From Lactuca virosa (lineage: Eukaryota > Streptophyta > Magnoliopsida > Asterales > Asteraceae), in contig CAKMRJ010003334.1 of the NCBI GenBank assembly GCA_928212115.1, positions 95,295,397 through 95,359,396 on the forward strand: a DNA stretch of 64,000 nucleotides, read 5' to 3'. The position numbers and the translations under genes are program-made. Shown here in pieces: positions 46,690 to 57,007 of this stretch; position 1 is the stretch's first letter, and each line of letters opens with the position of its first letter. The notes under the pieces are model-generated. The model was not told the DNA's origin. It did not search any database and saw nothing but the letters and a program-made list of their open reading frames with translations.

Positions 46690-47860
46690 GGCATACCCTC
46701 AGAAAGAAATAAGAAGGGAAGCTCGACTCATCATGGAACGAACCATGTCTAACAAGGTTCGATTTCTCCTCTCAGCCACACCATTAAGTTGTCGTGTCAA
46801 TTATGAAACTATCCACATTCCTTGGGATTGTCGTGGAACTTGATACTAAGATACTCCCCACATCTATCAGATCGGAGCATATTTATCTTCCTACCCAATT
46901 GATTCTTAACCTCATGTCTAAACTCCTTGAACTTTTTAAAGGTTTCTGATTTATGTTTGATTAAGTAGATATAACTATATCTACTATAATCATCTGTAAA
47001 TGTCACGTAGTATCGATTTGCATCCCATGTAGCAGATCTAAAGGGCCCACACACATCTGTGTGTATAAGATACAACAAGCCTTCACCTCTTTCACAAGAC
47101 CTAGTGAAAGGTGAATTTGTCATCACACCTAAAAGACAAGACTCACATTCTTCATCCGACCTTAAGTCAAATGAATCCAACACTCTATCCTTTTGGAGTT
47201 GGGCGATGTGTTTCTTGTTAATGTGTCCAAGACAATAATGCCACAAGCATGCTTTGTCTACACCATTAGACGAAGCAATATGGAATACACTATTGCCTAA
47301 GTTATCAACACAAATCATAGTTTGATACACACCATTACAAGGTAAAACTTCAAACATAAAAGCACCATTCTTATAAGCTAAAATCGAACCATTCATATCA
47401 TTAAATGAATATTGAAAACCTTGTCTAAATAGCGCATGAAAAGAAATAATGATTTGCGTTATTTCTGACGAATAGAGACCATCAATCAAATCTATCATAA
47501 CATCGCCACCGAGCACAAGACCATAAGTTCCAATATTGGTAATAGGAGAAGATCGCATATTTCCTATGATCAGATTTATGCTTCCATGCTCCACCTCCAC
47601 ACTTTCTCTTAGCCTCAGCAAATCATAACAAATGTGAAATCCTCATCGTTTATCAAGGACCCAAGAATGAGTAAGTTGTGAGTTATTAACTTGAATAGTG
47701 TATATACCTGCTGACGATGTCTTGACCTTTCCATCCTTGATGTATTGCAAGTATTTAGGGCAACTTCTTTTTCAATGGACCATTTCATTGCAATAGTATC
47801 AAGTTGCCTCTTCGGGGTGACTAACAGCAAGAATATCTGAACTGGGCTTCGCCTTCGACC
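46690..47860 (-). pseudogene. Copia-C protease, pre-integrase and integrase
   Basis: An open frame of 270 codons (46809-47621) carries the GAG-pre-integrase zinc region (LWHYCLGHINKKH, then CESCLLG) and the integrase core. Integrase has HTDVCGP, FTDDYSRY and SDRCGEY, with D and D present and the Gly-Gly before Glu changed to Cys-Gly. Upstream (47621-47700) the protease active-site area is broken: D-T-G is replaced, and a stop precedes GFHIC. A decayed zinc knuckle lies at 47745-47800. Confidence 0.8.
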
Positions 47861-48640
47861 CACTACTAGACGATCCGGCATGGGCCTTGCCCTTCTAGTT
47901 CGAATGAGGATTAGACTTCCTCTTCTTTCCTCTATTTTGCCCAATAGAAAGGATGAGAGCACTTTTAGCATAAGGGACATGATTCTTTCCATCCATGTTT
48001 TAACTATCTGCAACAAGTTGTGGAGTTGGGCCAATATGGTCTCTGTGTTGTTCAAATGATAATATAAGATGAACTGATTATAACAAGATGGCAAGGAGTT
48101 GGGCCAATATGGTCTCGTCTAAATTCACACTGATCCTTTCAATACGCTCAATGTATCTCTGCGTTCTCTGCACATGATTGCAGACAGATTCTCTCTCCTT
48201 CAACTTTCAGTCCATTAACGCTTCGACGACCTCATACTTTTTTTGACACGCTCTCTTGTGGAAATTTTCCACAAGATATAAGCCCATCTCGTACGGACAA
48301 TAGTCCTTATAGAACTTTTTCAACACAGGTATCATGGTTGCAACCATGATGCAAGTGACCTTTGTTGTGTCGTCATAATGTTTCTTGTAGACGACAATCT
48401 CTTCTGGAGTAGCAGTTGACTCATTGACTTCGAGAAGAGCTTTTTTAAGGACATATTATTTGCCCTCATATCGAAGAGTCATCTTGAGATTTCACATCCA
48501 GTCCATGTAGTTTGGACCAACTAGTTTCTATTTAGAGAGGATCGATATTATAGTGAAATTGTTGTTGGTGGAGGATTGAGCAGTAGTAGCACCTCTTGGA
48601 GTAGACTCTTTATGAAAGAAATGGTTTTAGTTAGTTGATA
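47861..48640 (-). pseudogene. Copia-C gag remnant
   Basis: Translated on the minus strand, the region reads like a copia gag core in shifting frames, for example YEMGLYLVENF near 48250-48290. The 159-codon frame annotated by length at 47615-48094 is mostly out of the gag frame. A 22 bp direct repeat (GGAGTTGGGCCAATATGGTC and 2 more bases) occurs at 48022 and 48095, a small internal duplication. Confidence 0.55.
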
Positions 48641-49822
48641 TAGATCCTTAATATTTTAATCCAAAATTAATATTTAAAACTAGGATCCAATATAACAATT
48701 CACAACTAAAATCTTATTGCGAATTTATGAAGGCACGTCAAACAATTCAACAATTTCAATCTATGAAATTCCTTGATCTTTTGAGATTCATTGAATCTTA
48801 TCAATGGCATGTTTAATCTCAAATTATGCTCTTATATTTTTGAATGGGATGCCGATGATCACAAAAAAGATGTGAATAACCATGCAACCACACTTGGCAT
48901 TCTTGATTTCATTTATCATCTCCAATTAATGTGACGGCTAACCCCAGACGCTCCATTAACAATGATAATTTCGAGATGCCCATCATTTCTCTTTAAAGTC
49001 TCTATTAGTGTGTCGGTTAACCACACACGCTCCACTAACGACATATTAAAGTATGATGTGAGTTTTCATGGATTAGCATATATTTAACATTTTTCCTAAA
49101 GTAACTAGAGTGAGATTTTATAAAGAAGGTTCTGGTAATTTTATATCATTATACTTTAATGAGATTTTTTCCTATCAAATCCATTCGGCTAACGACCCTC
49201 CACCTCACAGGTGAGCCGTGAGTGAGAGTGGACACCCATTCAATGACCATTTTATAGGGCGCTTCCTTATACCCTCTTTATAGCATGGTTTCGTAAATGA
49301 GATGTACTAGCGATTTGACAAACTTGTCTTATACATATAATATATTAAACTTTTAATAGTATATATAAGGTGTGTTTTAAAGCTATTCAAAATACAAGGT
49401 TTAAATATTAATTATTTAAATTTAAATCTTTTAATTCATTAATATTAAACCAATTATGATTTATCTTTATCATTTAATTAAACAATTTAATTAATTAATT
49501 AAATCATTTAGGGATTAAATAATTATTTAATTTAAATAATTAATAAAGTTATTCAAATTTAATCCTAATCCAAATCCTTCTAATTTCCAAAAATTAGGGC
49601 TGGGTTTATTAGGTTTTAATTATTCAAATTTTAAGGCTTTTAAAATAATAATTAAGGAATGTAGATGAAACGTATCTAACCCTAGCAATTTTGAAAATCT
49701 AAGGGTAGAGGCTAGGGTTTCAAGAACCCTAGCAAATGTCAAAAATTCCTCCCTTAGGGTTTAATTTCTATAAACCTTAATTTTGATCTATTCAACATTG
49801 TGCAAGATCAGTTGAAAACGAT
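48641..49822 (-). other. Leader region of Copia-C
   Basis: No coding sequence is recognised in 1.2 kb between gag and the PBS. It is long for a copia leader. Two similar 28 bp phrases (GGyTAACC then ACGCTCCAyTAAC) lie at 48933 and 49012, and a weaker one at 49183. An old insertion may be hidden here. Confidence 0.4.
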
Positions 49823-49835
49823 GGCTCTCATACCA
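49823..49835 (-). other. Primer-binding site of Copia-C
   Basis: The minus strand reads TGGTATGAGAGCC, one mismatch from the tRNA-Met site, directly beside the 5' LTR. Confidence 0.85.
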
Positions 49836-49836
49836 C

Positions 49837-50680
49837 CGATAGGTTTTATAGGTTACAAAAAAATTATGTGGCAAAAAAGTTAACCCTGAGGTTCACATGA
49901 AACCTATTGGATCTAAGTTTTCTCTATTGATAGAACCAAAAAATTGAACATCAAGAACCCTAATGTGGTCTTACTATAATCAAAAATTACAAAGATTTTT
50001 AGGGTTTACATACCTTTTTTATTATTGTAGTAAATAATCAAACAATTCCTTCTTGACCAAGCTTCAAAAAGCAAGCACCAGGAATCTCGTGCCTCTAATG
50101 GTTTGTACCCAAATCCTAACATTAGAAGACTTGGAAGGATGAGAAATTTGGCTATCCTTCTAGGATTATAAGTAGTTAAAAAAATGATGTCAAAGTACCC
50201 TATTTGTAGCTGATAGGAAAACCCTAGAAACCCTAATTTGAAATAAAATAATATTATTTAAAATCCGGAATTATCTAGTTTCCTAATTATCCATATTATC
50301 CATATGGAATAATCTATAAACCCTAAGGGAACCTCTAATTTTTGGCCAAATCAATGATCTTTCTAGAATTCATCTCTTGTTCAACTATTGAACAAATACA
50401 TCTTTAGTCCTTGTACTTTTAACTAATCCAATTAATCCCAAAAATAATTCATATTAATTATTAATTAACTAATACTATTACTAATTAACATATTAATCTC
50501 ATAATATATTAATAAATTATTTATTGCTTATTATTAATCTTATTAAAAACCGATAAATCAACCTCTCTTTTAAAAAGTCATTCTGTCAATTACTAGTTTT
50601 GAGGGCAACCCAAAAAAGGACTTTGCTTTTAATTCAAGTACATATCAATTTAGTTATTGGCTTAGACACCTAATTCAACA
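49837..50680 (-). repeat. 5' LTR of Copia-C
   Basis: About 845 bp between the PBS and TTCAACA at 50671-50680. It aligns with the truncated 3' LTR at 42506-43160, though with many substitutions, so the element is old. The inner end no longer shows a clean TG/CA. Confidence 0.8.
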
Positions 50681-51520
50681 TTATGTTCTATTTCTGAGTC
50701 CATATACGCTAGTCATGCTTGTTTTGAGATTGCTTTAGACATTTGGTCTGAGTTATATGAAACATACCATAAAGTCGATGGGTCAGTTGTGTTTAACTTG
50801 CATCAAAAAATTAATTCACTTACTCAAAAATGATATGTTTGTGTCCGAGTCCTCTAGTAAATTTGATGCCCCGTGGAAGGAATTCGATGGACTTGTTAAC
50901 CAGGCGAATGTGTCTATGAGGTATCCGTTCAATTCAGTGATCACACTAAATTGATGAAACTAATGCAATTTTTATCTGGTCTTGGTGACACATTTAGTCA
51001 TGTTAAAAGTCACGTCTTACTTATCGAACCACTTACAGATGTTAAAGTTGTCTTTTCTATTGTCTCATGTGAAGAATCACATAAAAAAAGGTTCTATTAC
51101 ACAATCTTCCACACGGTCTCACAATACTGCTTTTGTTGGTAAATTTAATGACCATAAAAAGGTCAAGTCTCATGCTAATTTGAATATGAAATGTAAAATT
51201 ATGGTATTAAGGGTCATACTATTGAACGTTGTTATAAACTCATAGGGTATCCTAAGGATTTTAAATTAATGAATGATTCACAAGGGTCTAATAAAACCAT
51301 ACCTGAAAATAATATTGTTGTTACTGATGTGTATGACAAATATTTTTTTGATAATAATTCTAATAGTTCTTCTGACAAGTTTTTTATGACTGGTGAGAAA
51401 TATTCAAAAATTTTGAGTCTTATAAATGAGAAACAAGGAACCACGGAAGTTAAAGCAAATATGGAAGGTATTTACTATAATTCTTTTGTATCTAATAAAC
51501 GTTGGGTTATGAAGGAAAAG
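50681..51520 (+). pseudogene. gag fragment of a fourth copia element (Copia-D)
   Basis: On the plus strand this reads as a copia gag of the UBN2 type, in two or three frames: a helical core with LYETYHKVDGS, LMQFLSGLGDTF, then FSIVS(C)EESHK, a degraded Cys/His knuckle near 51190-51240, and a low-complexity tail ending in NKRWVM. That last phrase normally comes just before the protease active site. The left side is cut by Copia-C (50680) and the right side by the Sire-2 LTR (51521), so only the gag middle survives here. Confidence 0.75.
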
Positions 51521-51911
51521 TGAAAGTGATGTAAAGAGAATAAATACTATCTTTTGAGTAAAAATGTGAGATGTTCTGATTGCTATTAAATGAAAAGACA
51601 ATCACTCCTTTTATAATCAAAGGAGGTACACAGTACAAACCGAGAAACATTCCTAGGGCTGGATAATACATAGTGTTAGACAAACAGTTATACATAAGAT
51701 ACATCAGGAAAGTCCTATGAAATGTTACATCATACATAAGACAAAAAAACATTAATTGTTTGAACAGACAGCTAATCTCGGAATTGCACTTCATCTCGGA
51801 ATGTTCTTATCTCGGAACATCTCGTCATCTTGGACTTATCTCAGACTCAACTGACTTCGGATCTTGAGTGATTGCTAGAGGTTCACTTTTCATACTTTTC
51901 CTAATTTAACA
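51521..51911 (-). repeat. 3' LTR of Sire-2
   Basis: On the minus strand it runs from TGTTAAATTAGG to CACTTTCA (391 bp). It shares ordered phrases with the LTR at 12185-12902. The copy of Copia-D gag stops exactly at its outer edge. The purine tract expected before the TG is degenerate (AAATGACAAAT). The partner LTR would lie beyond the right edge of the window. Confidence 0.7.
51605..51625 (-). promoter_or_regulatory. TATA box in the Sire-2 LTR, within an inverted repeat
   Basis: Arms CTCCTTT (51605-51611) and AAAGGAG (51619-51625) are a perfect 7 bp pair around TATAATC. On the minus strand the TATA match is ATTATAAAA. Confidence 0.45.
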
Positions 51912-52173
51912 ATTTGTCATTTAACTTGGAAATTATGTTAAAAATATATCATTATGAGCGAGTGTTGTAGACGAACATGTTTTTTACACATCCGATGACA
52001 TCTACCGTCATCTTCTCCAATGACTCCTATGACGTTAACATATTTTTTTTCCATTGAACACAAACTTGAAATCATTTTTGTCATTGAACATGGTTTTAAA
52101 ATCAATTTTTGCGTTTAAGAAAAAATCATTTTTGAATACCCATGTTCAAAAAAACATTTTTGTATAATTATCT
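51912..52173 (-). other. 3' untranslated stretch of Sire-2
   Basis: Sequence between the ORF3 end and the 3' LTR, AT-rich and without coding signs. Confidence 0.5.
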
Positions 52174-55100
52174 TCAAGAATTTTTTGCAGATAATATATT
52201 CATTTCAAAAATACGTTGCACTGGCTTTGTTGCATTTGTGATGAACTTTTGAAGAATCCTGGTGGGGACTAAGTGCTTGTCTAGGACTCGGAAGAAATCC
52301 ATCTTGTTGGTCTTCTTTTGCATGTAGACATATCCCAGCACTGGTTCGTCAATTGACCCTTCTGCCAAAATATCAGTTTCAAACAGCTTGTAGTCAATCC
52401 TTGCCAAGAACTTTTCAGTTCCGAACAGATGAGTAAGCTCAAAGTCACATCGACAATATTCAACAACATATTCTTTAGATAGTTCATTGCAGCATTATAG
52501 GCAGCAATGTTCAGTTGACAGTCTTGGCGAGTTTGAAAGTAAGCAACAATAGTCAAGATGTCGTTTGGATTTATGGAGGGGAAGTCTGCGTCCGTGATGG
52601 TGATTTGCTTTGACTTGTTCCGAAAGATGTAATACCGGTGCAACAAGCAGTCCAAGTCGAATTTGCTTAAGACTTTTCTTTCGAACCTAGAGATCTATGT
52701 AATTCTCTTCCGAGACCACACTTCTTTTTGAGGACGTGCGTTCATGAAGTAGAATGTCTTCAGTCTTTCTCTTTCGGTCCTAAAAATCGTCATCGGATCA
52801 TCATCTGGGTGAAGAGGAGCAAATTTGATGTAATATCTTCCATATGGAGAAATTGGAAGATCGAGTTGGTCTGCATCTTGCTTCGGTAGATCATAAAACA
52901 TGAATGGCACAATGTCCAGATCATGAATTATCCCTTCAAGAAAAAGTGGGGATAATCCCAACATTGCATTCGGATTATCTTTGAGGGATTGGATCTGAAT
53001 GCTCTCTTCAAGGGCTTGATCTATTTGGGCTTGTGACCATCCATCTGGGGGTGGAGGAATCAGAGGCTCTTCTGGAATGCTGTCAAGCTTCTGAAGAGGA
53101 GAACATTCATCTATAGGAACCATCCTTGGAGAGAGAATTGGAGGCAACATTAACTAGGTAGCTTGGAATGCGTCAATTGTGAGCTTAGTCTTCGCCTAGT
53201 CCATTCCACGGCTTCTTTGTAAAACATCAGCCAAGGATGATGGCCATGAAACAACAGACCATATCCTTTGCTCTTCCTCTGAAAGAACTTTCGCCGGAAA
53301 TTTTCAAGAACCTTGAATACCAACCACAACATTTGTAATGTACTCGACTTTTTCATCATCATGAGAAGGAATACCTGTAGACACAATTTGAACATCATCA
53401 TATTCAGATTCATCTCAGAGACTAAACTCTGAGGTAGGATTCTAAGAGATTGTATGATCTTTTCTACTTGGTCCTTCTCTCCCTCTTGCATCGGATGGCC
53501 CTGCTACCGAGGCAAGTCTAGCTGATTCTTTGAATTTCAAGAGCCTATCAAACACCTTTTGGAAACTGGTGTTCATCTGCAGTGTAAGGGCATCATAGGC
53601 TTCACCAGTAGTAGCTTGAGCTTTCAAGTGATCGAATAGGGAGGAAAGAATGGAAAGCATTCCATCGAACTTGTTGTTCGGAACGTCAACTATGTTCCAA
53701 AAAGCTCGGAGGAGTTTGATAAGGACCTGCTGCATGATGAGATTCATTTCGTATTTCTTGTTGATCTCTTTCTCCATCCTATGAATTTGCTTCTCATTCC
53801 TGACATGGGTTTGCTTGATCAGCTCATTTGTGGCGTTGATCATGTCATCATGAACCTTGGGAATAGTGGTGACGGTGTCAAGGTAATTGTCTTGAATTGA
53901 GTTATATTTTTGCTCAACCTCCTCAATGGTGTGCTTGATTCGGAAGGAGAAGAGTTGATCTAGCTGTTCTGTCCTTTCTGCATCCGAGGGCCCAGGTCAC
54001 TTTACTTCGGATAAGGAGTGGAGAATGGCATCAAGCTTGGTGTCGAGACTAGAAACTTTGGCATCGATTTTGGAATCAATTTGTGCAACTGACTTGTCCA
54101 GGGATTCCACTTTTGAGATTGTAGCAGAAACATTGTCTCGGAGTTCCAACAGGGCAAATGGATCAGCATAGTTTCCAGCTGATGATCCAGTGTCCAAGGT
54201 GGAACTCTCAGACTTAGCTTTATCACTTTCTTGATTGACTAGAGGTTCGGAGGGAGCAGGATTGTTTGCAATGGCTGTTTAATTTTCCTTGGGAGGATTC
54301 GTTCCTGTTTCACCTCCAAGTGTGTGTTGTACTTGGTTATCAACTTGGATTTCTTCATCAACAGGCTCTGATGAAGATGATGAGAGACCAAAGTCATAGA
54401 TGGGTCGTGATGATGATGATGGATTCTGCAGAGTGTGAAATGAAGAGAAGACTGGAGGATCAGCAATGGAGACATTGTCGTCATCGAACATGAATTCAGT
54501 CAAATGCTCTTCATCAGGATCAGGATGGAATGCATCATGGTGAGGAGACTTTGGAGGATCATCTGAGATGATGTTGTCTTGATGAGTCTCTCCTGATGCA
54601 AATTCTTGATCGGTGACATCGTCAGATGGAGCAGCAAAGGGTCTATTGCTCTGGATAGCTCGATTTCTCATCGAGATGAAAGTTGATTCAACTTGGGATC
54701 GAGTGAGCTCTGGATGCCTTATGTGATCCCTACTGACAAAGTCTAACCAATCTAGGTCATCAGTACCTGGTCGTCCTTTACCTGAGCCAGGTATCAGACC
54801 AGTTGTGGCTTTCGAGTTTGGAGGGACTACCCCAGCTTCGGAAAGCTTAGGATCCGAGGCGGGGGCCTCGGATCGTGCTTGTGTAGAAAGATGAGGGATA
54901 TCTGAGATGACTCATGGGTGTGTTCCAGGGGGTGCAAGGAACTTTTGTCAACACCGACATCACCTTGTTAGGACGGTGAGGGTGGATTATAAGGAGACTC
55001 CCCGTGAGTGTGTGCATGTGATATTGAAGCTCGGAAGGGTACTTCGGAAGAGTGGCCATGAGGGGTGAGCGGATGACCAGAGTCAGTCGGAATGTCCCTG

Positions 55101-56148
55101 ATAGATTCCTTTTGAGAGGAAACATCAACTTTTGCTCTTTTTTTGCTTTTTGGATTAATAGGAGAGGCCTTTCGCTTTGCTGTCTTGTTTTTCTTTCCAC
55201 TAGTCGAGACTGGTTTGACCACATCTGAGGTGGGTTCAACAGAGATTGGGATAGACTGTGTAGGGTTGTACACAGTCGAGTTCTCTAAATGATATTTCAA
55301 ATGAGGGGACTCAGATGGTAGAGTGGCCAACATATGTTGTGGCAGTCTACGTGTGGGTCCGAAAGAAGCTTGGTTCGGAAGTCAGTAAGTTTTAATAACA
55401 TTAAAGGAGAGAAATACCTCTTTCGGAATGGTGTCGACAGGAATTGGTTCTTGCCTCTCTCAGTAGAGATGTTGAATGGTAAGAGCCCAGAATCTCAGAC
55501 TCGAAATCTCTAGAAGCTTTCTCTTCACAAGACCTCGGTTAGGTCAACAGCATTCGTCTTCCCTGAGTAGATATTGTAGACAACGTAGAGCCAATATTTG
55601 CTCATGGTGGTTGTTCCTCCATGTCTTCCTGAGAGACCTCGAAGGATGAGGTGCATGAGCACCGTCCATAGGCCAGGAACTGCCGATTTCTTGAACTTCT
55701 TCACCTTGAACACTTCTGCATACCCAATATGGTCGAGGAACATCTGAAACTCTTCATACGTTGTTTCTTGTACGGTAAAACCCTTAGGGTTTTCTGGTAT
55801 GCCAATCACTTTTAGAAACGTCTGTTAGGAGACATGTACAATACGATCTCCAGTTATTCTGATTTCGAGAACCCCATCTTCAATTTTGATTCTTTCAAAA
55901 GCGGTGTGAAGGAGATGAAGTGGAATTAGGGGATTGTGGATTTTTGTGAGTGGAATAGCGATGGGATGACAGGATATGAACTCGATCATAACTCTGATGG
56001 ACTCATTATAGTCCATGGGATCAAGAGAAAAGATTTGGGTAATATCACGTAGAAAGGGCTCTGGGGAGGAGGATGAAGTAGAACCTTTGGAAGACTTCTT
56101 CTTAGGAACAGTTTTTGAGAGTTCATGAGCTTTTTGTGAGGACGCCAT
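52174..56148 (-). pseudogene. Envelope-like ORF3 of Sire-2
   Basis: A region of about 4 kb downstream of pol on the minus strand. The likely start is the ATG at 56146-56148 (MASSQKAHEL); a longer open frame reaches back to 56358 but passes the TATA-like box. In order: a basic Ser-rich N-terminus and helical domain (55525-56148, with SKYWLYVVYNIYSG), a Ser/Pro/acidic linker (54240-55330), a coiled-coil candidate (53440-54200, with repeated K, L, D and I spacing), and a C-terminal domain (52174-53150) with EVWSRKRI and DKHLVPTRIL. The same pieces occur in Sire-1 ORF3 (1534-5000) at low but recognisable similarity. Position and layout match Sirevirus envelope-like ORFs. I see no signal peptide or clear membrane span. 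At least five frame changes break it. Confidence 0.7.
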
Positions 56149-56243
56149 TGTTACAGGTTTGGGAGCTTGAAGAACAAGTTTGCACTGAGAGTTTTGAAGA
56201 GGATAATAAGAGCGTAAAAAAAGAAACTGATGGGTTTTGGAAA

Positions 56244-56253
56244 CTTTTATAGG
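56244..56253 (-). promoter_or_regulatory. TATA-like box upstream of Sire-2 ORF3
   Basis: The minus strand reads CCTATAAAAG about 100 bp before the ORF3 ATG. Sire-1 has a comparable box at 5105-5112. This suggests a separate ORF3 transcript, which is inferred and not shown. Confidence 0.45.
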
Positions 56254-57007
56254 TTGGAAAATTGGATCGGGTTGAGAAAAAGGTGTAATGATGAAACCCG
56301 ATTTGCAAATGGATTGCATTAAATGTGTTGCCAAAACTGGCTTGTGTTTGACCTGCAATGATGAAGGTACAACGTCAAATACGTGCGAAATTAAAAACCA
56401 TCGTTTCAGTTGAAAAGATGTGCACTTTATTGAGACGTGTGAAAAAAGCGTAATAATTTAGGATTAAAGGATAATCATTAAAAAAAATAATTGTTTGAAT
56501 CATTAAAGAAAATGTTTCGGAAAAAAAATAATGAAAAAACTATTTGAACTTCTTTTGAAACGCTGGATCTCGGAACAAGGATGATCTGAGATGAATTGTC
56601 ATGAGATAGTTCTGAGGTGAAAATGAAAACACTTGTACATGATATATAGTTCGAGATTTCACAGACTCAAATTGAATATGAGAGGTAAAATGTAAGAAGA
56701 TCTTAGAGGACACATTTTAAACGTATTTTGAGATTCTAAGATGAGAAGAGATACAACTCGCACAAGGGTAAGAGGTGAAGGCTCATTACCATTTCGGACT
56801 TGAATTCCAAGGTGAGATCAAAGAAAGGTACCAATGTGACTATATTGGTCATATGAGCTTCAAAAGATTGAGTGAGTTGTACAAATTAAACTAGAAGAAG
56901 AGGTTAGATAAAAAGACACGAAAAATGATCCTATTTATTCCGAGAGTAAATCATTCCGAGATAAAAATATTTTGACTTCGGAATTAATTTACTTTCTGAT
57001 GTTTCCA
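56254..57007 (-). other. Spacer between Sire-2 pol and ORF3
   Basis: About 0.75 kb from the pol stop to the ORF3 TATA-like box. It is AT-rich with repeated words like GAGATG and CGGAAT on the plus strand and holds no gene. ORF3 is therefore not a simple readthrough extension of pol. Confidence 0.55.

Noticed and set aside
56149..56358. An upstream start for Sire-2 ORF3 at 56358
   Set aside because: That frame runs back through the TATA-like box and has no counterpart in Sire-1. The ATG at 56146-56148 fits the shared layout better.
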